Under the pieces are notes generated by a model. It made no database searches. It had not been told where the DNA came from and saw only the letters and a list, made by a program, of their open reading frames with translations. A stretch of 18,780 bases of DNA from DATAYA01 sp036272815 (GTDB lineage Bacteria; Pseudomonadota; Alphaproteobacteria; Acetobacterales; Acetobacteraceae): positions 1-18,780 of the forward strand of contig DATAYA010000345.1 in the NCBI GenBank assembly GCA_036272815.1, in the 5' to 3' direction. Of this stretch, positions 7,452 through 16,089 are shown piece by piece. Positions within the stretch are counted from its first letter, which is position 1; every line of letters starts with the position of its first letter. The position numbers and the translations under genes were made by a program.

Positions 7452-8605
7452 GGAGTGTCACGGTGCTCGGCAGCACCGGAAGCGTGGGCACCAGCACGGT
7501 CGACCTGCTGGCCGCCGATCCGGCCGCGTTCCGCGTGCGCGCGCTGGTGGGCGGGCGCAACGCCGGGCTGCTGGCAGAGCAGGCCCGCCGGCTCGGCGCC
7601 GAGGCGGCCGTCATCAGCGACGAGACGGCGCACCCGGCGCTGGTCGCCGCACTGGCCGGCAGCGGCATCCGGACCGCGGCCGGGCCGCAGGCGGTGATCG
7701 ACGCCGCCGCGGTCGGCGCCGACTGGACGATGGCCGCGATCATTGGGGCCGCCGGCCTGCCGGCCACACTCGCCGCGATCCGCGCCGGCGGCTGCGTGGC
7801 CCTGGCCAACAAGGAGGCGCTGGTCTGCGCCGGCGAGGTGATGCTGCGCGCGGTGCGCGAGGGGGGTGGCACGCTGCTGCCGGTGGACAGCGAGCACAAC
7901 GCCGTCTTCCAGGCCCTCGCGGAGGGCAATGCCGAGGCGGTGGAGCGGATCGTGTTGACCTCCTCGGGCGGCCCGTTCCGCACCGCGAGCCGCGACGAGA
8001 TGGCGGCCGTGACCCCGGAGGCGGCGCTGCGGCATCCGGTGTGGTCGATGGGGGCCAAGATCTCGATCGACAGCGCCACGATGATGAACAAGGGACTGGA
8101 GGTGATCGAGGCGGCGCGGCTGTTCGCGCTGTCCGAGTCGCAAGTGGAGGTGCTGGTGCATCCGCAGGCGGCGGTTCACGGCATGGTGTGCTACCGTGAC
8201 GGCAGCATCCTCGCCCAGCTCGGCGCGCCGGACATGCGTATCCCGATCGCGCACGCGCTCGCCTGGCCGCGGCGACTCGCGACCGACTGCAAGCGGCTCG
8301 ATCTCGCGGCGTTGGGGCGGCTCGATTTCTTCGTCCCCGACCCGGTGCGCTTCCCGGCCTTGCTGCTCGCGCGCGATGCCTTGCGGGCCGGCGGCGGCGC
8401 CCCCACCATCCTGAACGCTGCCAACGAGGTGGCGGTCGCGGCCTTCCTGGCGCGGCGGATCGGCTTCCTCGACATCACGGCAACGGTGGCGGCGGTGCTC
8501 GACCGCCTCGGCGCGCCGGCGGCCGACACGCTGGACGCGGTGCTCGACCTCGACGCAACATCGCGCAGGCTCGCCGAGCGGACCGCCGCCGCTCGCGCCG
8601 CCTGA
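7442..8605 (+). CDS. dxr: 1-deoxy-D-xylulose 5-phosphate reductoisomerase
   Basis: DXR carries out the NADPH-dependent rearrangement and reduction of DXP to MEP, the committed step of the non-mevalonate isoprenoid pathway, so it supplies precursors to UppS two genes upstream. The protein is 387 residues, close to the usual 390-400. It shows the NADPH loop GSTGSVG at 10-16, LANKEALV at 121-128, metal ligands Asp149 and Glu151 in VDSEHNA, the flexible-loop Trp201 in HPVWSMG, and NKGLE with Glu220. The start is GTG at 7442, overlapping cdsA by 10 bases with a GGGG element upstream; GTG at 7448 is a close alternative. The frame is open a long way upstream, but that part is cdsA read out of frame. 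Confidence 0.97.
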   Translation: MAVRSVTVLGSTGSVGTSTVDLLAADPAAFRVRALVGGRNAGLLAEQARRLGAEAAVISDETAHPALVAALAGSGIRTAAGPQAVIDAAAVGADWTMAAIIGAAGLPATLAAIRAGGCVALANKEALVCAGEVMLRAVREGGGTLLPVDSEHNAVFQALAEGNAEAVERIVLTSSGGPFRTASRDEMAAVTPEAALRHPVWSMGAKISIDSATMMNKGLEVIEAARLFALSESQVEVLVHPQAAVHGMVCYRDGSILAQLGAPDMRIPIAHALAWPRRLATDCKRLDLAALGRLDFFVPDPVRFPALLLARDALRAGGGAPTILNAANEVAVAAFLARRIGFLDITATVAAVLDRLGAPAADTLDAVLDLDATSRRLAERTAAARAA

Positions 8606-8625
8606 CGCACCCGGGAAACGACTGC

Positions 8626-9732
8626 ATGCTTGCGCATCTGATTACGACATTCCGCACGCCCGTCGCCTTCGCCGTCGTGCTCGGGGTGCTGGTGTTCATC
8701 CACGAGCTTGGCCACTACCTCGCCGCCCGCTGGTGCGGGGTGAAGGTAGAGACGTTCTCGATCGGATTCGGCCAGGCGATCGCGCGCTGGACCGATCGGA
8801 CGGGCACGGTCTGGAAACTCGCCTGGCTGCCGCTCGGCGGCTACGTGAAGATGCACGGGCAGGAACGGCCCGAGGATGCGCCGCCCGAGGTGCGCGCCGG
8901 CTGGATCAAGGGCCGCACCTTCCATGGCAAGCCGGTCGGCTCGCGGATGATTATCGTGGCCGCCGGACCGGTCGCCAACTTCGTGCTCGCCTTCGTCCTG
9001 TTCAGCGCGCTGTTCGCGGTCGCCGGGCGGCCGGTGGCGCAGGCCGAGATCGGCAGCGTGGTGCCGGCGAGTGCCGCCGCCGTCGCCGGACTGCATGCGG
9101 GCGACCGCGTGCTCGCGATCGACGGGCACAAGATCGGCCGCTTCCTCGACATCCAGCGCATCGTCGTCGCGCGGCCCGGTGGCCATGTGGATCTGCAGAT
9201 CGCCCGCGCCGGCAAGCCCGAGACGCTGCCGGTGACGCTGGGCGCGCGGGTCGTGGACGGCGTGCGGCAGGGCGTGCTCGGCATCAGCGCGGGCAAGGTG
9301 ACGTATCAGCACCTGGGGCCGGCGAGCGCGATCGCAGCCGGCGCCAGCCAGACCTGGCAGATCACGAGCGACACGGTGGGCGGCCTCTGGCAGATGATAA
9401 GCGGCCAGCGCGGCACTGCCGATCTCGGCGGCCCGCTGCGCATCGCGGAACTGTCCGGTCAGGTGGCGCGGCTCGGGCTCGCAAGCCTGGTCTCGTTCAT
9501 CGCGGTGCTCTCGGTCAATCTCGGACTCATCAACCTGTTTCCGATTCCGATTCTCGATGGCGGCCATCTGCTGTTCTACATCGTCGAGGCGATCCGTGGC
9601 CGGCCGGTGCCGCCGCGCGCGCAGGAATACGGCTACCGCGCCGGCTTCGCGCTGCTCGCCGGGCTGTTTCTTTTTGCAACCTGGAATGATTTGACCCAGC
9701 TCGGGATTTTCCACTGGATGGCCGGCCTGTGA
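8626..9732 (+). CDS. rseP: RIP (site-2) zinc metalloprotease RseP
   Basis: RseP cleaves membrane-spanning anti-sigma factors and remnant signal peptides within the inner membrane. The 368-residue protein has the zinc site HELGH at 26-30 in the first membrane helix and the third ligand region LDGGHL at 310-315 in a later helix. There are hydrophobic segments near 12-35, 107-135, 286-310 and 338-352. A single PDZ domain spans about 138-210, whereas E. coli RseP (about 450 residues) has two; one PDZ is normal for many alphaproteobacterial members. The gene starts 20 bases after dxr. A sigma-E/anti-sigma partner is not in this window. Confidence 0.96.
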   Translation: MLAHLITTFRTPVAFAVVLGVLVFIHELGHYLAARWCGVKVETFSIGFGQAIARWTDRTGTVWKLAWLPLGGYVKMHGQERPEDAPPEVRAGWIKGRTFHGKPVGSRMIIVAAGPVANFVLAFVLFSALFAVAGRPVAQAEIGSVVPASAAAVAGLHAGDRVLAIDGHKIGRFLDIQRIVVARPGGHVDLQIARAGKPETLPVTLGARVVDGVRQGVLGISAGKVTYQHLGPASAIAAGASQTWQITSDTVGGLWQMISGQRGTADLGGPLRIAELSGQVARLGLASLVSFIAVLSVNLGLINLFPIPILDGGHLLFYIVEAIRGRPVPPRAQEYGYRAGFALLAGLFLFATWNDLTQLGIFHWMAGL

Positions 9733-9740
9733 GCGGCTAG

Positions 9741-9760
9741 ACCGCCGCGCCTGCGGCGGT
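9741..9760. terminator. GC-rich hairpin between rseP and bamA
   Basis: ACCGCCGC at 9741-9748 and GCGGCGGT at 9753-9760 form a perfect 8-bp stem with a GCCT loop, 8 bases after the rseP stop. No run of T residues follows, so it is at best an attenuator or an mRNA-end/processing structure rather than a classic intrinsic terminator. The remaining 150 bases to bamA contain no recognised gene or clear promoter. Confidence 0.35.
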
Positions 9761-9912
9761 TGGTGGCGGCACGGCCGGGGCGCCGCTAAGGTGCGACGGC
9801 CGGAAGCGCCAGATACCGGGACATCCGGGGCTGTGGAGCTGCGGCAGCAACGTGCGGCCGGAGACTGTGGCCGGCGCGGGCTCGCGGACGGCGCATTGGG
9901 GGGAACTGGTTT

Positions 9913-12270
9913 TTGAACGTCTCGCGCGCTGCCCTGCTGGCCTCCGTTTGCCTCGTCCCTTGCCTTCCTGCCGTGCCGGCCCGGGCCCAGGGCGCTGCTG
10001 CCCCGACCGGCGGAGGCGCGTCCGGCAATCCGGCCACGCGGCCGGCCGCGGCACGACCCGGCGGCGTGATCCAGGCGATCCGGGTCGAGGGCAACGAGCG
10101 CATCGAGAGCGGCACCGTGCTGTCCTATATGCTGCTCCAGCCCGGCGACCCGTTCGATCCGGACCGCATCGACCGCTCGCTCAAGACGCTCTACGCGACC
10201 GGGCTGTTCAAGGACGTCAGCATCACGCGCCAGGGCAACGACCTGTTGGTGCATGTGGTCGAGAACCCGATCGTCAACCGCATCGTCTTCGAGGGGAACA
10301 GCGCCGCCACCGACGCGCAGCTCCTGCCGCTGCTCGGTCTGCGGCCGCGCGCGGTCTACACGCCGCAGATGGCGGAGCAGGACCGCCAGCACATCCTTGA
10401 TCTCTACGCGGCACGCGGCCGCTACGCCGCGACCGTGGTGCCGAAGGTGATCCGCCTGCCGCAGAACCGCGTCAACGTCGTCTTCGAGATCAACGAGGGC
10501 ACGCTCACGCAGGTCAGCCGCATCACCTTCGTCGGCAACCACGCCTTCAGCGAGGGGCAGCTCAAGGACGTCATCAGTTCGCGGGAGGAGGCGTTCTGGC
10601 GTATCCTCAGCAACTCCGACGAATACAATCCCGACCGCGTCAAGTTCGATGAGGAGCTGCTGCGCCGCTTCTATCTCAAGAACGGCTTCGTCGATTTCGA
10701 CGTGCAGAACGTCAGCGTCGAACTGGCGCCCGACCGATCGAGCTTCTTTCTCACCTATGTGGTGCACGAGGGTGCCCGCTACCGCGTCGGCAAGGTGACG
10801 GTCAGCAGCAAGCTGCCGAAGGTGTCGGGTGCGAGCCTGCTGCCGCTGGTGGAGCTGGCACCCGGCGACTGGTACGACGGCGATGCGGTCGAGCGCACCG
10901 TGAGTGCGATGGAGGACGCCCTGCAGAACCGCGGGATCCAGTTCGTCGAGGTCACGCCGCGCATCGCGCGCGACCGCGTCAAGCACACCGTCAACCTGGT
11001 GTTCGACGTGGACCAGGGGCCGCGCGTCTACGTCGAGCGGATCAACATCACCGGCAACACCCGCACCGAGGACAAGGTGATCCGCCGCGAGTTCCAGCTC
11101 GCCGAGGGCGACGCCTACAACGCCGCGGCGATCCGAAAGACCCGCCAGCGGCTGCAGGACCTCGGCTATTTCAGCACCGTCGACATCAAGACGGTGCCGG
11201 GCTCGACGCCCGACCGCGCCGTCCTCGACACGACCGTTGCCGAGAAATCGACCGGCGAGTTCAGTCTCGGCGGCGGCTATTCGACCGACATCGGCGCCCT
11301 CGCCAACGCCGGACTGCGCGAGCGCAACCTGATCGGCACCGGGATCGACGCCAGCCTCGGCGGCACGCTGGCCCAGAAAGAGAGCCAGCTGAACCTCTCG
11401 GTCACCGACCCCTACTTCCTGGACCGCAACCTGGTCGCCGGCTTCGACCTGTTCCATGTGCAGACGAACAACCTCGATATCTCGGACTACAGCGAGCGGC
11501 GCACCGGCGGCACGCTGCGGCTCGGCTACCAGTTCAACGACCATCTGAGCCAAGCGTGGAACTACTCGCTGGTGGAGCGGACGGTCTTCGACATCCAGAG
11601 CGGGGCGAGCCTCTACATCATCAATGAGGCGGGCAGCACGCTGCTCTCCCAGATCGGCCAGACGCTGACCATCGACTACCGCGACAGCCGGGTCGACCCG
11701 CACAAGGGCTTCGTGCTGCGCCTCGGCACCGACTTCGCCGGCATCGGCGGCAACGCGCACTTCGTCCGCACCAAGGTGGACGGCGTCTACTACATCCCGC
11801 TCGACACCTTCACCGGCAACTCGAACTGGGGGATCGCCGTCTCGGCCGGCGCCGGCTACCTGGCCCAGCTCAACGGCGATGTGGAGAAGATCATCGACCG
11901 CTTCTTCCTCGGCGGCGACAATCTGCGCGGCTTCGAGGCCGGTGGCGCCGGCCCGCACGACGTCGCCACCGGCGAGAGCCTCGGCGGCCGTTTCATCTGG
12001 ACGCAATCGACGGAGTTGCGCTTCCCGCTGCCGATCTCGCCCGATCTCGGCCTGTCCGGCCGCGCCTTCGTCGATGTCGGCGCCCTCTCGGGGGTGAACG
12101 AGACCTTCGGTCCGGTCTTTGACAGCTCGGCGCCGCGCGTCGGCGCCGGCGTCGGCGTCTCCTGGCAAACCCCGTTCGGCCTTATCAACATTGACGTCGC
12201 CGACGCGGTGGTGAAGCAGAGGGACGACAAGACCCAGGTATTCCGCTTCGGATTCGGCACGAGGTTCTGA
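9913..12270 (+). CDS. bamA: Outer membrane protein assembly factor BamA
   Basis: BamA is the Omp85 core of the BAM complex that folds beta-barrel proteins into the outer membrane. The 785-residue precursor begins with a signal peptide (hydrophobic 6-22, cleavage probably after ARA at 25) and a short Gly/Ala/Pro-rich linker. Five POTRA-type repeats follow to about residue 435, recognisable by recurring I-x-V/F-x-G-N segments (for example IRVEGNERI near 56). The C-terminal barrel contains LRGF at 671-674 (the VRGF loop motif) and ends in Phe, the usual OMP C-terminal signal. The start is TTG at 9913 after a GGGGGGAA element; starting later would destroy the signal peptide. The ompH gene begins 1 base after the stop. 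Confidence 0.97.
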   Translation: MNVSRAALLASVCLVPCLPAVPARAQGAAAPTGGGASGNPATRPAAARPGGVIQAIRVEGNERIESGTVLSYMLLQPGDPFDPDRIDRSLKTLYATGLFKDVSITRQGNDLLVHVVENPIVNRIVFEGNSAATDAQLLPLLGLRPRAVYTPQMAEQDRQHILDLYAARGRYAATVVPKVIRLPQNRVNVVFEINEGTLTQVSRITFVGNHAFSEGQLKDVISSREEAFWRILSNSDEYNPDRVKFDEELLRRFYLKNGFVDFDVQNVSVELAPDRSSFFLTYVVHEGARYRVGKVTVSSKLPKVSGASLLPLVELAPGDWYDGDAVERTVSAMEDALQNRGIQFVEVTPRIARDRVKHTVNLVFDVDQGPRVYVERINITGNTRTEDKVIRREFQLAEGDAYNAAAIRKTRQRLQDLGYFSTVDIKTVPGSTPDRAVLDTTVAEKSTGEFSLGGGYSTDIGALANAGLRERNLIGTGIDASLGGTLAQKESQLNLSVTDPYFLDRNLVAGFDLFHVQTNNLDISDYSERRTGGTLRLGYQFNDHLSQAWNYSLVERTVFDIQSGASLYIINEAGSTLLSQIGQTLTIDYRDSRVDPHKGFVLRLGTDFAGIGGNAHFVRTKVDGVYYIPLDTFTGNSNWGIAVSAGAGYLAQLNGDVEKIIDRFFLGGDNLRGFEAGGAGPHDVATGESLGGRFIWTQSTELRFPLPISPDLGLSGRAFVDVGALSGVNETFGPVFDSSAPRVGAGVGVSWQTPFGLINIDVADAVVKQRDDKTQVFRFGFGTRF

Positions 12271-12271
12271 G

Positions 12272-13201
12272 TTGCACAAGCACCATCTCCCCCCCGTCGC
12301 GTCCGCCCTGCTCGTGGCCGCCGCGCTCATCGCCGCTCCCCTCCCCGGAACCGGCGCCGCCCACGCCCAAAGCAAGGGGCCCGGCTGGTTCATCCCGCCG
12401 CAGGCCCAGCCTGCAGCGCCGCGTCCGGCCGCGCGCGCGGCGGCCGCCCCGGCTGCACGCGAGCAGGTGGTGCCGCCGCCGCCCGCGCCGGTGGCTCCCC
12501 CCGGCCCGCTCCCCGATCTCGCCAACCTGCCGCAGCTGCCGGTGCCCACCCTGCCGACGCTGTCCAAGGGAACCGCCCCGCCGGTCGCGGTCGTGGGCGT
12601 GCTGGGCGTCCCGGAAGTGATGCGCGCCTCGAGTGCTGCGCAGCAGGTGCAGAAGGTGATCGGCGCCCGCAGGGATCAGCTCAACCATGATGCGCAGACA
12701 GAGCAGACCGCCTGGCGCGACCTGCAGCAGGCGCTGGTCAACGAGCGCCCCCATCTGAGCCCGGCCGTGGTTCGCGCCCGCGAGCGCGCGTTGCAGGAGC
12801 GGATCAACACCGCGCAGATAACCTTTCGAGATCGCAACACGATCATCCAGGAGGCGGCACAGGTCGCACTCAGCCAGATCGAGCGCACGCTGGTCGCGGT
12901 GATCCGCCAGGTCGCCGAGAGCCGGGGGATGAACCTCGTGCTGCACCGCGCGCAGATCGCGCTGAACGTCAATGCGTTCGACATCACGCAGGAGGTCGCC
13001 GACGAGCTGGACAGGGTACTGCCATCGGTCCAGATCCCGCCTGACGGGATGCCGGCGGCGAAGTTCCTGGCCTCGCTGAAGGTGCCTGTGGAGCCACCTC
13101 CCGCCGCCGGACCCACGGTCGCCAAGGCCGCCGCCGCAAAGGCCGCCGCCGAGGCCGCCGCAGCCAAGTCCGCCGCTACGTCGGCGCCGCCCAAGAAGTG
13201 A
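12272..13201 (+). CDS. OmpH/Skp-family periplasmic chaperone with long Pro/Ala linker
   Basis: The family contains Skp, a trimeric periplasmic chaperone that carries unfolded outer-membrane proteins to BAM. The 309-residue protein has a signal peptide (cleavage likely after AHA at 32), then an unusual Pro/Ala-rich stretch from about 40 to 95. The OmpH-like part covers about 105-250: a beta strand VAVVGVLGVPEVM, then long charged helices rich in Q, E, R and A, and a return strand NLVLHRAQIALNV. Residues about 272-309 form an Ala/Lys-rich tail ending PPKK. Usual family length is 160-200, so linker and tail account for the excess. Its place between bamA and lpxD supports the assignment. The start is TTG at 12272 with GAGG upstream. 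Confidence 0.88.
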   Translation: MHKHHLPPVASALLVAAALIAAPLPGTGAAHAQSKGPGWFIPPQAQPAAPRPAARAAAAPAAREQVVPPPPAPVAPPGPLPDLANLPQLPVPTLPTLSKGTAPPVAVVGVLGVPEVMRASSAAQQVQKVIGARRDQLNHDAQTEQTAWRDLQQALVNERPHLSPAVVRARERALQERINTAQITFRDRNTIIQEAAQVALSQIERTLVAVIRQVAESRGMNLVLHRAQIALNVNAFDITQEVADELDRVLPSVQIPPDGMPAAKFLASLKVPVEPPPAAGPTVAKAAAAKAAAEAAAAKSAATSAPPKK

Positions 13202-14256
13202 GCGCTGGCGACGCCGTCGGCGACGCCCGCTTCTTTCCCCAAGCCGGCCCCCACGGTCTGGCGAGGGTCGCGGCGGCGGCCGCGGCGGCGCTGCCGGCGG
13301 GGGCAGATCCGACGGCGCTTCTGCACGGCGTGGCGCCGCTCCAGCTCGCAGGCCCCGCGCATGTGAGCTTCCTCGATAACCGCCGCTATGCGGCGTTGCT
13401 GGACGCGACGCGGGCGGGGGCGGTGATCGTGCATCCCGACCTCGCCGCCCGCGTGCCCGTCGGGAGTGTCGCTCTCGTCACGCCGGCGCCCTATCTCGGC
13501 TGGGCGCGCGTCGCCGCCCTGTTCCACCCCGTCCCGCCGCCCTGTCCCGGCGTCGCGGCGGGGGCGGTGGTGGATCCGGCCGCAGTGGTCGACCCGCGCG
13601 CGGAGGTTGGAGCGCTCGCCGTGATCGGCGCGGGTGCCAGGATCGGCGCGCACTGCCGGATCGGCGCGGGGGCGGTCATCGGCGCCGGCGTCGTGCTCGG
13701 TGCGGGGTGCCGGATCGGGACCCACGCCAGCGTCAGCCACGCGCTGCTGGGGGCGCGGGTGCAGCTCGGTCCGGGCGTGCGGATAGGCCACGAGGGGTTC
13801 GGCTTTGCGACCACCGCGTCGGGGTTCGAGACGGTGCCGCAGCTCGGCCGGGTGATCCTGGAGGATGACGTCGAGATCGGTGCCAACAGCACGGTCGACC
13901 GCGGCTCGGCGCAAGACACCGTGATCGGTGCCGGCTCGCGGCTCGACAATCTGGTGCAGATCGGCCACAACGTACGCCTGGGCCGGTGCTGCGTGATCGT
14001 GGCCCAGGCCGGGATTTCGGGATCGACAGTGCTCGGCGATTTCGTGATGGTGGGTGGCCAGGCCGGGCTCACCGGCCATCTGCAGATCGGCGAGCACGCC
14101 CGGATCGGCGCCCAGGCCGGCGTGATGGCCGACGTAGCGGCGGGGGCGGAGGTCGTCGGCAGTCCGGCCACGTCCGTGCGCGCGTTCTTCCGCCAGGTGG
14201 CGGTGCTGCGCCGGCTCGCACGGGATGGCCGGTCGGAGCGGCAGGGAGCGGGCTGA
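13198..14256 (+). CDS. lpxD: UDP-3-O-(3-hydroxyacyl)glucosamine N-acyltransferase
   Basis: LpxD adds the second 3-hydroxyacyl chain (N-linked, from acyl-ACP) in lipid A synthesis in the cytoplasm. The 352-residue protein has an N-terminal uridine-binding region to about residue 110 and then a left-handed beta-helix of hexapeptide repeats (I-G-x-x-x-x pattern) from about 115 to 320. It ends with the helix FRQVAVLRRLAR. Catalytic His257 lies in VQIGHNV, equivalent to E. coli His239. The GTG start at 13198 overlaps the ompH stop as GTGA, indicating coupling. Confidence 0.97.
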   Translation: MSAGDAVGDARFFPQAGPHGLARVAAAAAAALPAGADPTALLHGVAPLQLAGPAHVSFLDNRRYAALLDATRAGAVIVHPDLAARVPVGSVALVTPAPYLGWARVAALFHPVPPPCPGVAAGAVVDPAAVVDPRAEVGALAVIGAGARIGAHCRIGAGAVIGAGVVLGAGCRIGTHASVSHALLGARVQLGPGVRIGHEGFGFATTASGFETVPQLGRVILEDDVEIGANSTVDRGSAQDTVIGAGSRLDNLVQIGHNVRLGRCCVIVAQAGISGSTVLGDFVMVGGQAGLTGHLQIGEHARIGAQAGVMADVAAGAEVVGSPATSVRAFFRQVAVLRRLARDGRSERQGAG

Positions 14257-14262
14257 ACAGGC

Positions 14263-14799
14263 ATGGACGGGCGCGAGGCGGCTTCACTCCCGATGACAGG
14301 CGCGGCGGCGGACGCGACCGCGGCTTCGACGGCGGGCACAATGACGGCCGGGGCCAGCACGATCGACATCGGCGGGATCATGCACGCCATCCCGCACCGC
14401 TATCCGTTTCTGATGATCGACCGCGTGGTGGAGCTCTATGCGAACCGCTCGGCCGTCGGCATCAAGAACGTCTCGGCCAACGAGGGCTTCTTCCAGGGCC
14501 ACTTCCCCGGCCACAAGGTGATGCCGGGGGTGCTCATCATCGAGAGCATGGCTCAGACCGCGGCGGTGCTGGTGGTCGAGACGCTGGGCGGTGACGCCGC
14601 CGGCAAGGTGGTTTATTTCATGAGCATCGAAGCGGCGAAATTCCGCCGTCCGGTGGTGCCGGGCGACCAGCTCCGCATCCATGTCAAGAAGGACCGCAAC
14701 CGCGGCAATGTCTGGAAGTTCAGCGCCGTCGCCCGCGTCGATGGCGCGCCGGTTGCCGAGGCGACCTACGCCGCGATGATCATGGACCGCGAGGCCTGA
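14263..14799 (+). CDS. fabZ: 3-hydroxyacyl-ACP dehydratase FabZ
   Basis: FabZ dehydrates 3-hydroxyacyl-ACP in fatty-acid elongation and competes with LpxA and LpxD for the same substrate, which explains its place between them. The hot-dog fold signature is clear: HAIPHRYPFLMIDRV at 41-55, catalytic His80 in GHFPGH and Glu94 in IESMAQ. With the ATG at 14263 the protein has 178 residues and an Ala/Thr-rich N-terminal extension of about 30. Alternative starts at 14293 and 14341 are in frame; the latter would give 152 residues, the usual size. The first ATG has the best upstream purine-rich sequence, so it is kept with moderate confidence. Confidence 0.96.
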   Translation: MDGREAASLPMTGAAADATAASTAGTMTAGASTIDIGGIMHAIPHRYPFLMIDRVVELYANRSAVGIKNVSANEGFFQGHFPGHKVMPGVLIIESMAQTAAVLVVETLGGDAAGKVVYFMSIEAAKFRRPVVPGDQLRIHVKKDRNRGNVWKFSAVARVDGAPVAEATYAAMIMDREA

Positions 14800-14929
14800 C
14801 CGGGTGGCAAGTCCGCACCGGGAAGCGGGGCTGTTCCGGTAACACGTCGAAACAACGATTGTCTTGGCCGGCGCGGGCTGGGGGAGGAATCCTCGGCCGC
14901 CGCCCGGCGGCTGCCATCGAGGGCAAGGA

Positions 14930-15781
14930 ATGCTGGACCAGACCGACCACGATCCGCGGACCATGCATGCGGCCGCGATCCATCCGGGCGCCGTGATCGC
15001 GCGCGGCGCGCGGCTGGGCGAGGGCGTCGCGATCGGTCCCTGGTGCCATGTCGGGCCGGAGGTGGTGATCGAGGACGGCGCGCGGCTGGTCAGCCACGTC
15101 GTCGTCGACGGCCGCACCCGGATCGGCGCCGGCGCGGTGCTCTGGCCGTTCTGCACCGTCGGCCTGCCGCCGCAGGACCTGAAATACCGCGGCGAGCCGA
15201 CCACCTGCGAGATTGGCGCCCGCACCCAGGTGCGCGAGCACTGCACGATCCACCGCGGCACCGTCACCGGGACCGGCGCCACCCGCGTCGGCGAGGACTG
15301 CCTGCTGATGGCGGTGACGCATGTGGCGCATGACTGCGCGCTCGGCGACCGGGTGATCGTCGCCAACAATGTTGTCATGGGCGGGCATGTCACGATCGGC
15401 GAGGGGGCCGTGATCGGCGGTGCGGCGGCACTGCATCAGTTCGTGCGGATCGGCCGGGGTGCCATGGTCGGTGGCATGTCGGGCGTGGAGGCCGATGTCA
15501 TCCCGTTCGGCAGCGTGCTCGGCAACCGCGCGCGGCTGGCCGGGCTCAACGTGATCGGGCTGCGTCGGCGCGGCGTCGGCCACGACCGGCTGCACGCGCT
15601 GCGCCGCGCGGTGCGCGTGCTCTTCGCGGGCGAGGGCGTGTTCGCCGACCGCCTCGCCGCGGTGCGCGCGCAGGACGGCGCCGATGCCCTGGTCGAGGAA
15701 CTGCTCGCCTTTGTCGCAGCGCCCAGCCGCCGCGGCCTGGTGCGCGCGGCGCTTCGTGCCGAGACCGAGGAGGAGGGCTGA
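14930..15781 (+). CDS. lpxA: Acyl-ACP--UDP-N-acetylglucosamine O-acyltransferase
   Basis: LpxA performs the first step of lipid A synthesis, transferring a 3-hydroxyacyl chain from ACP to UDP-GlcNAc. The 283-residue protein (E. coli 262) is a hexapeptide-repeat left-handed helix to about residue 200, followed by a C-terminal helical domain (LRRRGVGHDRLHAL onward). Catalytic His134 is in HVAHDC, matching E. coli His125. HQF at 169-171 is followed by VGG with Gly182 at the position of E. coli Gly173, a residue associated with long (C14-type) acyl specificity; the chain length here is therefore inferred to be long. The ATG at 14930 has GAGGG 6 bases upstream. The frame is open to 14864, but that part has no family sequence. 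Confidence 0.97.
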   Translation: MLDQTDHDPRTMHAAAIHPGAVIARGARLGEGVAIGPWCHVGPEVVIEDGARLVSHVVVDGRTRIGAGAVLWPFCTVGLPPQDLKYRGEPTTCEIGARTQVREHCTIHRGTVTGTGATRVGEDCLLMAVTHVAHDCALGDRVIVANNVVMGGHVTIGEGAVIGGAAALHQFVRIGRGAMVGGMSGVEADVIPFGSVLGNRARLAGLNVIGLRRRGVGHDRLHALRRAVRVLFAGEGVFADRLAAVRAQDGADALVEELLAFVAAPSRRGLVRAALRAETEEEG

Positions 15782-15819
15782 GCGCGCGGTGCCGGGTCAG
15801 CTTGCGGCGGCGCGTGCGC

Positions 15820-16023
15820 TCAGTGCAGCAGCGTGCCGGCGGAGAGCGCGCGGCCGTCGTCCCGCTCCGACGCGCACGCCTCCAGCGCCGCGGTGATCGC
15901 GCCGAGAGTGCGGGAGAGATTGAGGGAAGCCGCTTCCTGCGCCAGCATGCGGAGACATTCGAAGATGCCGCTCGCGGTCGCCGCAACGTCCGCGTCGGTC
16001 ATGAATGGGTCGGCTTCTACCAT
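15820..16023 (-). CDS. Small conserved-looking hypothetical protein, antisense to the operon
   Basis: This is a 67-residue protein on the opposite strand in the gap between lpxA and lpxI. Its ATG (complement of 16021-16023) is preceded by AAGGACGGAAG, a convincing ribosome site, and a promoter-like pair lies about 40 bases further upstream. The product is mostly helical and Ala/Leu-rich (residues about 9-52: DADVAATASGIFECLRMLAQ and onward), acidic, with no signal peptide or membrane segment. A second in-frame Met at residue 8 (MTDAD) is a possible start. No family was recognised. The gene converges on lpxA, with 38 bases between stops. Overlapping plus-strand frames show no ribosome site and look random. 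Confidence 0.6.
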   Translation of the reverse strand: MVEADPFMTDADVAATASGIFECLRMLAQEAASLNLSRTLGAITAALEACASERDDGRALSAGTLLH

Positions 16024-16062
16024 CTTCCGTCCTTAAGACACGCGGCCCTTGCGGACAATGCG

Positions 16063-16089
16063 ATTGTATGCCCATCCAGTTTATGCCAA
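16063..16089 (-). promoter_or_regulatory. Candidate promoter for the small minus-strand gene
   Basis: On the minus strand TTGGCA (16084-16089) and TACAAT (16063-16068) are spaced by 15 bases. Transcription would begin near 16056, giving a leader of about 32 bases that contains the AAGGA ribosome site of the 67-residue gene. The -10 matches the consensus at 5 of 6 positions; the spacer is short. The -35 lies within a pair of direct repeats. Confidence 0.4.

Noticed and set aside
8191..12567. Very long open minus-strand frame (over 1400 codons) opposite the end of dxr, rseP, bamA and the start of ompH
   Set aside because: It mirrors strongly supported plus-strand genes in the antisense frame that high-GC codon use keeps free of stops. 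The translation is low complexity in R, A, D, V and H with no family motifs.
12676..14097. Open minus-strand frame opposite ompH and lpxD
   Set aside because: It contains apparent repeats only because it is the complement of hexapeptide repeats in lpxD.
14896..14911. Short GC stem (GCCGCC/GGCGGC) between fabZ and lpxA considered as a terminator
   Set aside because: A 6-bp stem with no T run, in GC-rich DNA where such pairs arise by chance; lpxA is expected to be read through from fabZ.
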